Part shown: positions 26,241 to 35,249 of the stretch, piece after piece
How positions within the stretch are numbered: position 1 is the first letter of the stretch
How the letters are laid out: each line of letters opens with the position of its first letter
Assembly: GCF_900177515.1 (NCBI RefSeq)
Contig: NZ_FXAK01000010.1
Span: forward strand, 555,486-619,485
DNA: 64,000 bases
Origin: Azospirillum oryzae
GTDB lineage: Bacteria > Pseudomonadota > Alphaproteobacteria > Azospirillales > Azospirillaceae
Direction of reading: 5' to 3'
The notes under the pieces: generated by a model
What the model was told of the DNA's origin: nothing
Seen by the model: only the letters and a program-made list of their open reading frames with translations
Databases searched by the model: none
Position numbers and translations under genes: made by a program

Positions 26241-28505
26241 ATGTACGCCCACTCGCCCCAGCCCATCCCGTCAGCCGGATCGCCGCCCGACCCCACCGGG
26301 GCCATCGGCGCACTGCGGCCGATCCTGGAGCCGGGGCGGACCTGCTGGCGGGTGGAGGACACCACGAGGCTGGGCGTCATCGTCGATGGGGAGGATTACT
26401 TCGCTCTGGCCAAGGCGGCCATGCGGCGCGCCCGGCGCAGCATCTATCTGACCGCCTGGGATTTCGACGCCCGCATCCGGCTGATGCCGCAGACCCGCCG
26501 TCCGCGCCGGCCCGACCGGCTGGGCACGTTGCTGAACTGGCTGGCGACCACCCGGCCCGATCTGCACATCCATGTGCTGAAATGGGACTATGCCGAGCTG
26601 TTCGACCTCGCCCGCTGGTCGCACCCCTTCATGCTGCGCAACTGGCTGACCCACCGGCGCCTGCAATACCGGCTGGACAGCGACCATCCGACCGGCGCCT
26701 GCCATCATCAGAAGATGCTGGTGATCGACGACCGGGTCGCCTTCTGCGGCGGTCTGGACATCACCGCCAACCGCTGGGACACCCGCGCCCATCACGGGCA
26801 TGACCCGCGCCGGCGCCAGCCCGACGGCAAACCCTACGAGCCGTTCCACGACCTGATGATGGCGGTGGACGGCGACGCCGCCCGCGCGTTGGGGGAGTTG
26901 TTCCGCGACCGCTGGGCGCGGGCGACCGGCGAGACGCTGACGCCCCCCGCCCCGGCCCCCGGCCGGCCGGCCCGCCGCCACCCGCTGGCCGCCGATCCCT
27001 GGCCGCCCGGCTTCGAGCCGATGCTGCGCGGCGTGCGCGTCGGCATCGCCCGCACCGATCCCGCCTGCAACGGGCGCGAGGCGGTGCGCGAGGTGGAAGC
27101 GCTGTATCTTGAGGCCATCGGCCAGGCGCGCGAGGTCATCTATCTGGAAAGCCAGTATTTCGCCTCCACCGCGGTGGCCGAGGCGCTGAAGGCCCGGCTG
27201 ATGGAGCCGGACGGGCCGGAGGTGATCGTCGTCAACCCGGTGCGCACCACCAGCTGGCTGGAGAACACCGTCATGCTGGGCGCCCGCGCCCGGCTGACCC
27301 GCGAGCTGCGCGAGGCCGACCGCCATGGCCGCTTCCGCCTGTTCGCCGCGCTGACCGACAACGGGGCCTGCATCACGGTGCATGCCAAGGTGATGGTGGT
27401 GGACGACTGGCTGCTGCGCATCGGCTCGGCCAATCTCAACAACCGCTCGATGGGCCTCGACACCGAGTGCGACCTGGCGCTGGAGGCCGGGCCGGGGCCG
27501 GAGCATGCGGAGACCCGCCGCGCCATCCGGCACACCCGCGACGACCTGATCGCCGAGCATCTGGGATCCACCGCGGCGGCAGTCGCGGCGGCGCACCGTC
27601 GGCTGGGCTCGCTCGCCGCCGCCATCGACCAGCTGCGCAAGCCGATCGGCCGCACGCTGGAGCCGCTGCACGACCCCGAACCCGACGGGCTGGCCGCCGC
27701 CGTCGCCGACGCCCGCGTCTTCGATCCCGAACATCCGGTCGGCGCGGTGGAGATCGTCCGCCGGGTGCTGCCGTCGCGCATCCCGCGCACCCGCCATTGG
27801 CTGACGCTGGCCGGCATCCTGACCCTGCTGGGGCTGTGGGGCATGTGGCGCTACACCGCGCTCAGCGAATGGGCGACGCTGGGCTCCGTGCTGACCGTCT
27901 TCCACAGTCTGGGCGAGAGTCCGCTGGCGCCGCTGTGGCTGATGCTGGCCTATGTCGCCGGCGGCTACGTCATGTTCCCGCTGACGGTGATGATCGCCGC
28001 CACCGCCATCGTCATGGGGCCGTGGTGGGGCTTTCCCACCGCCATGGCCGGGGCGGTCGCCTCTGCGGTGGCGATGTTCTGGACCGGGCGGATGGCCGGG
28101 CGCAACCTGCTGGACCGCCATGGCGGCCCGCTGATCGCCCGCATCAACGAGAAGCTGGCCGACAGCGGCATCGCCGCGGTGGCCGGCGTACGCGCCGTGC
28201 CGGTGGCGCCCTATACGATAGTGAACCTCGCCGCCGGCGCGTCGAAGCTGCGCTTCGGCGACTATGTGATCGGCACCATGGTCGGTCTTGCGCCCGGCAT
28301 CCTTGCCTTCAATCTGCTCGGGCACCAGCTTGAGCGCACAATCACCGACCCCGGGGCCGCCGACATCGCGCTGCTTGTGGGGATGGCGGCGGTGGCGATC
28401 GGGCTCGGCTGGGTGACCAGCCGCCTTCTCGGCCGGTCCGGCGGAAGCAAGACCGGTGAGGACCGGCCAGACGACAGGGCAGACGAAAGGATTTTGGAAC
28501 CGTGA
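26241..28505 (+). CDS. Phospholipase D-like protein fused to a VTT/DedA membrane domain
   Basis: 754 residues. Two HKD motifs: His156-x-Lys158-x4-Asp163 and His381-x-Lys383-x4-Asp388, each followed by the conserved FCGG or GSAN glycine/serine turn. From about residue 535 a six-helix VTT (SNARE-associated/DedA) domain follows, with GPWWGFPTAMAGAVASA and VPVAPYTIVNLAAG. The combination suggests phospholipid cleavage or transphosphatidylation coupled to lipid movement at the inner membrane. The stop overlaps the next gene by four bases (GTGA). Confidence 0.88.
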   Translation: MYAHSPQPIPSAGSPPDPTGAIGALRPILEPGRTCWRVEDTTRLGVIVDGEDYFALAKAAMRRARRSIYLTAWDFDARIRLMPQTRRPRRPDRLGTLLNWLATTRPDLHIHVLKWDYAELFDLARWSHPFMLRNWLTHRRLQYRLDSDHPTGACHHQKMLVIDDRVAFCGGLDITANRWDTRAHHGHDPRRRQPDGKPYEPFHDLMMAVDGDAARALGELFRDRWARATGETLTPPAPAPGRPARRHPLAADPWPPGFEPMLRGVRVGIARTDPACNGREAVREVEALYLEAIGQAREVIYLESQYFASTAVAEALKARLMEPDGPEVIVVNPVRTTSWLENTVMLGARARLTRELREADRHGRFRLFAALTDNGACITVHAKVMVVDDWLLRIGSANLNNRSMGLDTECDLALEAGPGPEHAETRRAIRHTRDDLIAEHLGSTAAAVAAAHRRLGSLAAAIDQLRKPIGRTLEPLHDPEPDGLAAAVADARVFDPEHPVGAVEIVRRVLPSRIPRTRHWLTLAGILTLLGLWGMWRYTALSEWATLGSVLTVFHSLGESPLAPLWLMLAYVAGGYVMFPLTVMIAATAIVMGPWWGFPTAMAGAVASAVAMFWTGRMAGRNLLDRHGGPLIARINEKLADSGIAAVAGVRAVPVAPYTIVNLAAGASKLRFGDYVIGTMVGLAPGILAFNLLGHQLERTITDPGAADIALLVGMAAVAIGLGWVTSRLLGRSGGSKTGEDRPDDRADERILEP

Positions 28506-29311
28506 TCCGTTTCAGCCGTGACCGTGTCCAGCGCATCGCCGCCGCGTTGCGCGCCGCCCGCGCCCGCCGTCCCCGCCGTGCCGACCGCCGCAGCAACCCC
28601 ATCCCGGACGGCATGGCGGCGCTCAGCGTCGCCACTTGGAACATCCACAGCTGCGTCGGGCTCGACGCCCGATTCGCCCCCGACCGCATCGCCCAGGTGA
28701 TCCGCGACCTCGACGTCGACCTGATCGGCCTGCAGGAGGTCGGCTGGCACCATCGCGGCGAATCGGGGATGGACCAGTTCGCCTTCCTCGAACGGAACAC
28801 CGGGCTGAAGGCCTTCGCCGGCCCGACCAAGCACAGCGAGCGCGCCCATTACGGCAATTGCCTGCTGACCCGCCTGCCGGTACGGTCGATGGAGACGATG
28901 GACCTGTCCGTCGGCAAGCGCGAGCCGCGCGGCGCCATCGACGCGGTGGTGGAGGTGCAGGGCCGCCCCGTCCGGGTGATCGTCGCCCATCTCGGCCTCG
29001 ACCCCTGGGAGCGGGCCAAACAGGTGGGTGACATAGTGTCGCGGGTGGAAAGCCAGCCGGAGCTGCCCACCCTGTTCATGGGCGACCTGAACGAATGGAC
29101 GCCCAGCTCCCCCCGGCTGCGCCAGCTGGCGGCCTCCTTCGCCGACGTCGCCAATCCGCGCAGCTTCCACGCCCGCATGCCGACCCTGCGGCTCGACCGC
29201 ATCTATGTGACGGGAGGCTTGCAAATCCCCGCTTTCGAGGTGGTCCGCACCATCCTCACCCGTCGGGCATCGGACCACCTGCCGGTCCGCGCGGTGCTCG
29301 CCGTCCCCTGA
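28502..29311 (+). CDS. Endonuclease/exonuclease/phosphatase-family hydrolase
   Basis: 269 residues. A basic leader of about 35 residues, then the EEP fold with ATWNIHSCVG (Asn), IGLQEVGW (Glu), VAHLGL, MGDLNEW (Asp, Asn) and SDHLPV (Asp-His). GTG start overlapping the phospholipase D gene, so the two are coexpressed. EEP enzymes beside phospholipase D genes are usually phosphodiesterases acting on phospholipids or sphingomyelin-like lipids; nuclease activity is the alternative. Confidence 0.88.
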   Translation: MIRFSRDRVQRIAAALRAARARRPRRADRRSNPIPDGMAALSVATWNIHSCVGLDARFAPDRIAQVIRDLDVDLIGLQEVGWHHRGESGMDQFAFLERNTGLKAFAGPTKHSERAHYGNCLLTRLPVRSMETMDLSVGKREPRGAIDAVVEVQGRPVRVIVAHLGLDPWERAKQVGDIVSRVESQPELPTLFMGDLNEWTPSSPRLRQLAASFADVANPRSFHARMPTLRLDRIYVTGGLQIPAFEVVRTILTRRASDHLPVRAVLAVP

Positions 29312-29399
29312 TCGTCAGCTGCCATCCCAGAACGTCAGTATGACCAACGGAGTCACGCGCCGAGGTCATAGCGGGATTGTTGCGGTTGATAATTTTTTG

Positions 29400-29408
29400 T
29401 GCAGTGCA
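29400..29408. promoter_or_regulatory. PhaR-type motif candidate upstream of phaZ
   Basis: TGCAGTGCA fits the TGCRNYGCA core reported for PhaR-controlled granule genes in rhizobia, in an AT-rich promoter-like stretch 170 bases before phaZ. Short motif, so only a suggestion. Confidence 0.25.
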
Positions 29409-29577
29409 ATGTTCTTTCAACAACAGAGCTTTGCAAATGCGAAGAGGCTCTTGACCTATACGCGACCCCTGACGAAGGATATGGTTGGTAATACGATCAA
29501 TAAGCTGATCGAAGGAATAACGAACCGGACCATCGTACCCTGGCCGACCGGGGGTAGCCGTGACGTGAGGATCTGAT

Positions 29578-30804
29578 TTGCTGTATCACCTGTACGACAT
29601 GCAACACGCCGCCATGCGGCCGATGCGTTTCTGGGCCGAAGCCGCCCAGCACACCTTCCAGAACCCGCTGATGCCGTTGTCCTACACCAAGCTTGGCCGG
29701 GCGGTCGCCGCCGGGGCCGAGCTGGTGGAGCGGACGACCCGCCGCTTCGGCAAGCCGGCCTTCGGGCTGGCGGAGACGGTGGTCGACGGGCAGACCGTGC
29801 CGGTCACCGAACGCTTCGTCTGGCAGTCCCCCTTCTGCAAGCTGCTGAACTTCGCCAAGCCGGAAGGCACGCCGCGCCAGCCCAAGGTGCTGCTGGTCGC
29901 CCCGATGTCGGGCCACCACGCCACGCTGCTGCGCGGCACGGTCGAAGCGCTGATGCGCGACCATGACGTCTACATCACGGACTGGATCGACGCGCGGCTG
30001 GTGCCGATGGCGGCCGGGCGATTCGACCTTGACGACTACATCGACACGGTGGCGGAGCTGATCCGCTTCCTGGGCCCCAACACCCACGTCATCGCGGTGT
30101 GCCAGCCGGCGGTGCCGGTGATGGCGGCGGTGTCGCTGATGGCGGCGGCCGACGAGCCGGTGCAGGCGCGCAGCATGACCCTGATGGGCGGCCCGATCGA
30201 CCCGATGGCCAACCCGACGGTGCCGGTCAAGCTGGCGATGGAACGCCCGCTGAAGTGGTTCGAGCGCAGCGTCATCACCACGGTCCCGGTCTATTATCCG
30301 GGCGCCTTCCGCCGCGTCTATCCGGGCTTCATCCAGTTGTCGGGCTTCATGTCGATGAACCTCGACCGCCACATCAACGAGCATGTCGGGCTGTTCCGCC
30401 ACCTCGTCCGCGGCGACGGCGATTCGGCCGAGCAGCATCGCCGCTTCTACGACGAATATCTGTCGGTGATGGATCTGTCGGCGGAATTCTACCTGCAGAC
30501 CATCGAGACGGTGTTCCAGAAGCACGCCCTGCCCGAAGGCAAGATGGTCTCGCGCGGCCGCAAGGTGGAGCCGGCGGCGATCGCCAAGACGGCGGTGATG
30601 ACGGTGGAGGGCGAGTTGGACGACATCTCCGCCCCCGGCCAGACGATTGCGGCGCAGCGCCTGTGCTCGTCGCTGCCGGACGGGATGCGCAAGACGCATT
30701 TCCAGAAGGGCGTCGGCCATTACGGCATCTTCAACGGCCGCCGCTGGCGCGAAAGCATCCTGCCGGAAATCCGCAGCTTCATCCGAAGCCACGACGGCGA
30801 GTGA
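29578..30804 (+). CDS. phaZ: Intracellular poly(3-hydroxybutyrate) depolymerase
   Basis: 408 residues. Mobilises stored PHB granules in the cytoplasm. The N-terminus LYHLYDMQHAAMRPMRFWAE and the nucleophile elbow VIAVCQPAVPVMAA, with Cys replacing Ser, are characteristic of the i-PHB depolymerase family; GHYGIFNGRRWR near the end supplies the catalytic His. The TTG start at 29578 has GAGG upstream and keeps the conserved N-terminus. The 266-base upstream gap is AT-rich and probably holds the promoter. Confidence 0.92.
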   Translation: MLYHLYDMQHAAMRPMRFWAEAAQHTFQNPLMPLSYTKLGRAVAAGAELVERTTRRFGKPAFGLAETVVDGQTVPVTERFVWQSPFCKLLNFAKPEGTPRQPKVLLVAPMSGHHATLLRGTVEALMRDHDVYITDWIDARLVPMAAGRFDLDDYIDTVAELIRFLGPNTHVIAVCQPAVPVMAAVSLMAAADEPVQARSMTLMGGPIDPMANPTVPVKLAMERPLKWFERSVITTVPVYYPGAFRRVYPGFIQLSGFMSMNLDRHINEHVGLFRHLVRGDGDSAEQHRRFYDEYLSVMDLSAEFYLQTIETVFQKHALPEGKMVSRGRKVEPAAIAKTAVMTVEGELDDISAPGQTIAAQRLCSSLPDGMRKTHFQKGVGHYGIFNGRRWRESILPEIRSFIRSHDGE

Positions 30805-30826
30805 GGGGGAGTTGGGGGCGCGCCGG

Positions 30827-30962
30827 CTGCGGGTGCCCCCTCCCTAACCCTCCCCCGCTTCGCGGGAGAGGGGACTGCCGCCGTCTTGCGAATCCACCCT
30901 CTCCCGCAAAGCGGGGGAGGGAGGGACCCGCTCGTAAGAGCGGGAGGGAGGGGGCACCCGTT
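30827..30962. repeat. Large inverted intergenic repeat between phaZ and the ethanolamine permease
   Basis: GGGTGCCCCCTCCCT at the left is mirrored by AGGGAGGGGGCACCC at the right, enclosing CCCCCGCTTCGCGGGAG and CTCTCCCGCAAAGCGGGGGAG modules. The latter module also appears near 9,240. Lies between convergent genes, probably acting as a shared terminator or REP-like element. Confidence 0.75.
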
Positions 30963-30992
30963 AGGCACCCCCATCCACCCCCCACCCCCTCC

Positions 30993-32405
30993 TCAATCCA
31001 CCATCGTCCGCGCCTCGGTGAAGGCATCCATGTGCCCCAGACCGGAGGCGCCGCCGGCCTTCACCCGCATGCCGGCGGTGGCGACATGGAACAGGTAGCC
31101 CAGCGCGAACAGCGCCACGAACAGCCCGAAAACCAGGGCGTTGTAGTAGACCATGGTCACCAGGGCCAGCACCGCCAGCACCAGCGAGATCGCCGGGAAC
31201 ACCGGATAGAAGGGCGCACGGTACGGCCGCTCCAGCGCCGGTTCGGTGGCGCGCAGGCGGAACAGCGCCGCCATGCTCATGATGTACATGACGATGGCGC
31301 CGAACACCGACATGGTGACGATGTTGGCGGTCAGCGGCTGCCCGCCGATCTGGATGAACTGGTCAGAATAGATGGCGGCGATGCCGATGACGCCGCCGGC
31401 CAGGATGGCCCAATGCGGGGTCTTGCGGGTCGGGTGCAGGCGGGCCAGCACCGGCGGCAGGAAGCCGGCGCGCGACAGCGCGAAGATCTGGCGCGAATAG
31501 CCCATGATGATGCCGTGGAAGGACGCGATCAGGCCGAACAGGCCGATCCACACCAGCATGTGCAGCCAGCCGCTCGATTCACCGACCACCGCCTTCATCG
31601 CCTGCGGCAGCGGGTCGTTGATGTTGGACAGCGCGTTCCAGTCGCCGACGCCGCCGGCGAAGATCATGGTGCCGAAGGCCAGCACCACCAGCGTCAGGAT
31701 GCCGCCGATATAGGCGCGCGGCACCGTGCGCTTGGGATCGCGGGTCTCCTCCGCCGCCATCGCCGCCCCCTCGATCGCCAGGAAGAACCAGATGGCGAAG
31801 GGGATCGCGGCGAAGATGCCGCCGAAGGCGTCCATGCTGAAGCTGGGCGATCCCGCCCAGCCGTTGGCGGTGAAGTTGGCCCAGGAGAAGCCGGGATAGA
31901 CGACGCCCATGAACACCACCAGCTCGATGATCGCCAGGATGGTGACGAACAGCTCGAAGGTGGCGGCGATGGACACGCCGGCGATGTTCAGCCCCATGAA
32001 GATGACATAGGCGCCGACCGCCGCTGTCTTCGGGTCCAGCCCCGGAAACTGCACGTTCAGATAGGCGCCGATGGCCAGCGCGATGGCCGGCGGTGCGAAG
32101 ACGAACTCGATCAGCGTGGCGAAGCCGGCGACGAAGCCGCCTTTCGGCCCGAAGGCGCGATAGCTGTAGGCGAAGGGACCGCCGGCATGGGGAATGGCGG
32201 TGGTCAGTTCGGTGAAGCTGAAGATGAAGGTGGTGTACATCGCCGCGATCAGGATCGTGGTGACGAGGAAGCCAAGCGTCCCCGCCGCCGCCCAGCCGTA
32301 GCTCCAGCCGAAATACTCGCCGGAGATCACCAGCCCCACGGCGATCCCCCACAGATGGAGCCCGCTCAGGCTCTTGCTCAATTCAGGCTTCGTGTTCCCA
32401 GACAT
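30993..32405 (-). CDS. eat: Ethanolamine permease
   Basis: 470 residues, about twelve membrane helices, APC superfamily. GLVISGEYFGWSYGW and FAIWFFLAIEGAAMAAEETR are typical of the Eat ethanolamine uptake branch. Sits 64 bases after eutC, so the cassette imports and deaminates ethanolamine. Start at 32405. Confidence 0.88.
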   Translation of the reverse strand: MSGNTKPELSKSLSGLHLWGIAVGLVISGEYFGWSYGWAAAGTLGFLVTTILIAAMYTTFIFSFTELTTAIPHAGGPFAYSYRAFGPKGGFVAGFATLIEFVFAPPAIALAIGAYLNVQFPGLDPKTAAVGAYVIFMGLNIAGVSIAATFELFVTILAIIELVVFMGVVYPGFSWANFTANGWAGSPSFSMDAFGGIFAAIPFAIWFFLAIEGAAMAAEETRDPKRTVPRAYIGGILTLVVLAFGTMIFAGGVGDWNALSNINDPLPQAMKAVVGESSGWLHMLVWIGLFGLIASFHGIIMGYSRQIFALSRAGFLPPVLARLHPTRKTPHWAILAGGVIGIAAIYSDQFIQIGGQPLTANIVTMSVFGAIVMYIMSMAALFRLRATEPALERPYRAPFYPVFPAISLVLAVLALVTMVYYNALVFGLFVALFALGYLFHVATAGMRVKAGGASGLGHMDAFTEARTMVD

Positions 32406-32469
32406 GTTGCCTCCTGCCCCTGTTCAAGGCTTTGAAAGTCACGGCATTGGTGCCGATGGCGGCGCTCTC

Positions 32470-33246
32470 TCAGGAATTGCCGATCCGTTGGTTTTTCTCG
32501 TTGTCCGGACCGGCAAGGGACGGGGCGTCCTCTTTCAGGGCGACCCCCGTCAGCTTCAGCCGCGCCGCCTCGGTGGCGAGCCAGCACAGCTTGTCGGCGG
32601 CCGTCTGAATGGACAGGCCGCCGGCATGGATGTTGGAAATGCAGTTGCGTTCGGAATCGGCGCGGCCGGGCTTGGGGTCCCAGGTCAGATAGGCGCCCAG
32701 CGAGTCCGCGGCCGACAGGCCGGGCCGCTCGCCCACCAGCAGCGCCACCAGCCGGGCGCCCATCGCCGACGCCACCTCGTCGCCCAGCGCCACCCGCGCC
32801 TGTCCGGCCAGCACCACCGGCCCGATGCGCAGATGCCCCAGCCGCGCCAAACAGGCATGGACCAGCGGCGCGGCATTCACCTGCACCGCAGCGGCCGACA
32901 ACCCGTCGGCGATGACGAACAGCAGGTCCCATTCCCCGGCCGGCAACCCGGCGGCACTGTCCGGGTCGAGCCGGCGGCCGAGGTCCGGCCGGCGCAGATA
33001 GGTGGGCCGGTCGGATGCCGCGCTGTGGACGCGGATGGTCTCCAGCGGCGACAGGTCGGCGGCCAGCCGGTCGAAATCGACCGCGCTGTGCACCGCGTCG
33101 CGGGCGCGGGCATGGGCAAGCTGGAATTCCAGCAGCGCCTTGGTCGGCAGGGCGTCGCCGCTGCGGCCGAGCGCGATGCGGGCGCGGGTGGCGCTGCGGA
33201 AGCGCGCCCACGGATCCTTGGGATTATCCTTGGGATTGTCGCTCAT
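32470..33246 (-). CDS. eutC: Ethanolamine ammonia-lyase small subunit
   Basis: 258 residues. With EutB forms the adenosylcobalamin enzyme that splits ethanolamine into acetaldehyde and ammonia. PTKALLEFQLAHARARDAVH, LFVIADGLSAAAV, LVGERPGLSAADSLGAYLTW and RNCISNIHAGGL are family signatures. The ATG at 33246 overlaps the eutB stop by one base (TGATG). The C-terminal tail after about residue 235 is polar and variable. Confidence 0.93.
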   Translation of the reverse strand: MSDNPKDNPKDPWARFRSATRARIALGRSGDALPTKALLEFQLAHARARDAVHSAVDFDRLAADLSPLETIRVHSAASDRPTYLRRPDLGRRLDPDSAAGLPAGEWDLLFVIADGLSAAAVQVNAAPLVHACLARLGHLRIGPVVLAGQARVALGDEVASAMGARLVALLVGERPGLSAADSLGAYLTWDPKPGRADSERNCISNIHAGGLSIQTAADKLCWLATEAARLKLTGVALKEDAPSLAGPDNEKNQRIGNS

Positions 33247-34637
33247 CAGGCCGCACTCCCCAGCAGGGCGGAGACGACGAGGCTCTGGTCGGGCCAGGGC
33301 GGCAGGCGGCGCTGCTCGTCGAGCCAGCCGGCCTTGTCCAGCCACGCCTCGAACTCCGGCGCCGGCGGGCGTTTCAGCAGATGCCGCAGGCCGAGCACGT
33401 CGTGGTAGGACAGGCTCTGGTAGTTCAGCATGACGTCGTCGGCACCGGGCACCGCGATCAGGAAATTGACGCCCGCGGTCGCCAGCATCGTCATCAGGAC
33501 GTCCATGTCGTCCTGGTCGGCCTCGGCATGGTTGGTGTAGCAGACGTCGCAGCCCATCGGCACGCCCAGCAGCTTGGCGCAGAAATGGTCCTCCAGCCCC
33601 GCCCGCGTGATCTGCTTGGCGTCATAGAGATATTCAGGACCGATAAATCCCACCACCGTATTGACCAGCAGCGGATCGAAGGCGCGGGCGACGGCATAGG
33701 CGCGGGCTTCCACCGTCTGCTGGTCGACGCCGAAATGGGCGTCGGCCGACAGCGCCGAGCCCTGCCCCGTCTCGAAATACATGACGTTGTCGCCGATGGT
33801 GCCGCGCTTGAGCGACTTGGCGGCATCCTGCGCTTCGGCCAGCAGCGACAGGGTGACGCCGAAGCCGGCATTGGCCTTCTCGGTGCCGGCGATGGACTGG
33901 AACACCAGATCGACCGGCGCCCCGCGCTCCATCGCCTGCATCGTCGTGGTGACATGGGCCAGCACACAGGACTGCACCGGAATGTCGAAGCGGGTGCGCA
34001 CGGCGTCCAGCATCTCCAACAGCGCGATGCAGGCCGGCACATTGTCGGTCGCCGGGTTGATGCCGATCACCGCGTCGCCGATGCCGTACAGCAACCCGTC
34101 CAGCGTCGAGGCGGCGATGCCGGTCGGGTCGTCGGTCGGGTGGTTGGGCTGCAGCCGGCTCGACAGCCGGCCCGGCAGCCCGACCGTGGTACGGAAGCGG
34201 GTAACGACCGAGCATTTGGCGGCGACGCAGACCAGATCATGGTTGCGCATCAGCTTGGAGGCCGCCGCCACCATCTCCGGCGTCAGTCCGGGGGCGAGCG
34301 CCCCCAGCGCCGCGGTGTCGGCATCATAGGACAGAAGCCAGTCGCGGAACTGCCCGACCGTCATGTGCGCCACCGGCCGGAAGGCGTCGGCGTCGTGGCG
34401 GTCGATGATCAGGCGCGTCACCTCGTCGGTCTCGTAAGCGACCAGCGCCTCGCTGAGGAAGACCTTCAGCGGCAGGTCGGCCAGCACCATGCGCGCCGCC
34501 ACCCGCCGTTCGTCGCTGTCGGCGGCGATGCCCGCCAGCTCGTCCCCCGACCGCCGCGGCGAGGCGCAGGCCATCACCGCCTTCAGGTCGTCGAAACGGT
34601 GGCGCTGCCGCCCCAGATCGCAATGGTACCCGGCCAT
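33246..34637 (-). CDS. eutB: Ethanolamine ammonia-lyase large subunit
   Basis: 463 residues, the catalytic TIM barrel. RLQPNHPTDDPTGIAASTLD, GDAVIGINPATDN and GCDVCYTNHAEADQDD are diagnostic. Needs coenzyme B12. First gene of eutB-eutC-eat; no microcompartment (carboxysome-like) genes are nearby, so this is the short, shell-free cassette. Start at 34637. Confidence 0.95.
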   Translation of the reverse strand: MAGYHCDLGRQRHRFDDLKAVMACASPRRSGDELAGIAADSDERRVAARMVLADLPLKVFLSEALVAYETDEVTRLIIDRHDADAFRPVAHMTVGQFRDWLLSYDADTAALGALAPGLTPEMVAAASKLMRNHDLVCVAAKCSVVTRFRTTVGLPGRLSSRLQPNHPTDDPTGIAASTLDGLLYGIGDAVIGINPATDNVPACIALLEMLDAVRTRFDIPVQSCVLAHVTTTMQAMERGAPVDLVFQSIAGTEKANAGFGVTLSLLAEAQDAAKSLKRGTIGDNVMYFETGQGSALSADAHFGVDQQTVEARAYAVARAFDPLLVNTVVGFIGPEYLYDAKQITRAGLEDHFCAKLLGVPMGCDVCYTNHAEADQDDMDVLMTMLATAGVNFLIAVPGADDVMLNYQSLSYHDVLGLRHLLKRPPAPEFEAWLDKAGWLDEQRRLPPWPDQSLVVSALLGSAA

Positions 34638-34743
34638 GCCGCCCTCCCGCCCGTCTCATCCTGGGACGAGAGTGGCACGGGAAACGCGGCGGGCAGTTGA
34701 CCGTAGAACACAAAATGCGGGTGGGTCAGAAGCCCCACCGGGG

Positions 34744-34767
34744 TCCCTCTCCCGCCCCGGAGAGGGA
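34744..34767. repeat. CCCTCTCC/GGAGAGGG hairpin repeat
   Basis: TCCCTCTCC-CGCCCC-GGAGAGGGA, the same module as in the nadA-nadB gap, here in the 284-base space upstream of eutB. The rest of that space shows nothing recognisable. Confidence 0.65.
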
Positions 34768-34921
34768 GCATACCCCCTCCGGGCAAACCCCGGTCCAAGC
34801 GGAAGCGTCAGCGGAGCAATCGGCTAGGCGGCCGAACCCAAGGCCGGGCGGTCCCGTTCCCTATCGCACTGCAGCGCGCCGCCCGTCACCGGACGCCGCG
34901 CGCCACAAGAAGGAGACCGTC

Positions 34922-35110
34922 ATGCTGACGCTGTTGCGCACCGCCGTCCTGGTCCTGCCTCTGGTCGCCGTCGCCGCCTGCCACAAGGACGGTCCGGCCG
35001 AGCGGGCCGGCGAATCCATCGACAACGCGGGCCAGAGCGTCAAGGACGCCATCGACCCGCCGGGTCCGGCGGAAAAGGCCGGCCGCGCCATCGACCGCGC
35101 GGTTGACTGA
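34922..35110 (+). CDS. Small lipoprotein
   Basis: 62 residues, ribosome site AAGAAGGAGA. Signal peptide ends in a lipobox LVAVAAC, so Cys20 is probably lipidated; the mature part is polar and helical with repeated GPAERAG / GPAEKAGRAIDRA units. Likely outer-membrane anchored. Function unknown. Confidence 0.65.
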   Translation: MLTLLRTAVLVLPLVAVAACHKDGPAERAGESIDNAGQSVKDAIDPPGPAEKAGRAIDRAVD

Positions 35111-35249
35111 CAGGACCGGCGGGCGCTGCCCGCCGCCCCGTCCTCGCGAGACTCGACTTCTTTCTGCTGCTTAGGCACGATTATTTTAGTTGCGGTGGAA
35201 AATTTACCATACCGCAGGGTTGCATAAGCATGTATGCAGGGAGGATCTG

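Noticed and set aside
29400..29408. A longer palindromic extension of the TGCAGTGCA motif
   Set aside because: Flanking bases do not pair, so only the nine-base core was kept at low confidence.
29340..29576. 78-codon frame upstream of phaZ
   Set aside because: No ribosome site and no conserved character; the AT-rich stretch fits a promoter better.
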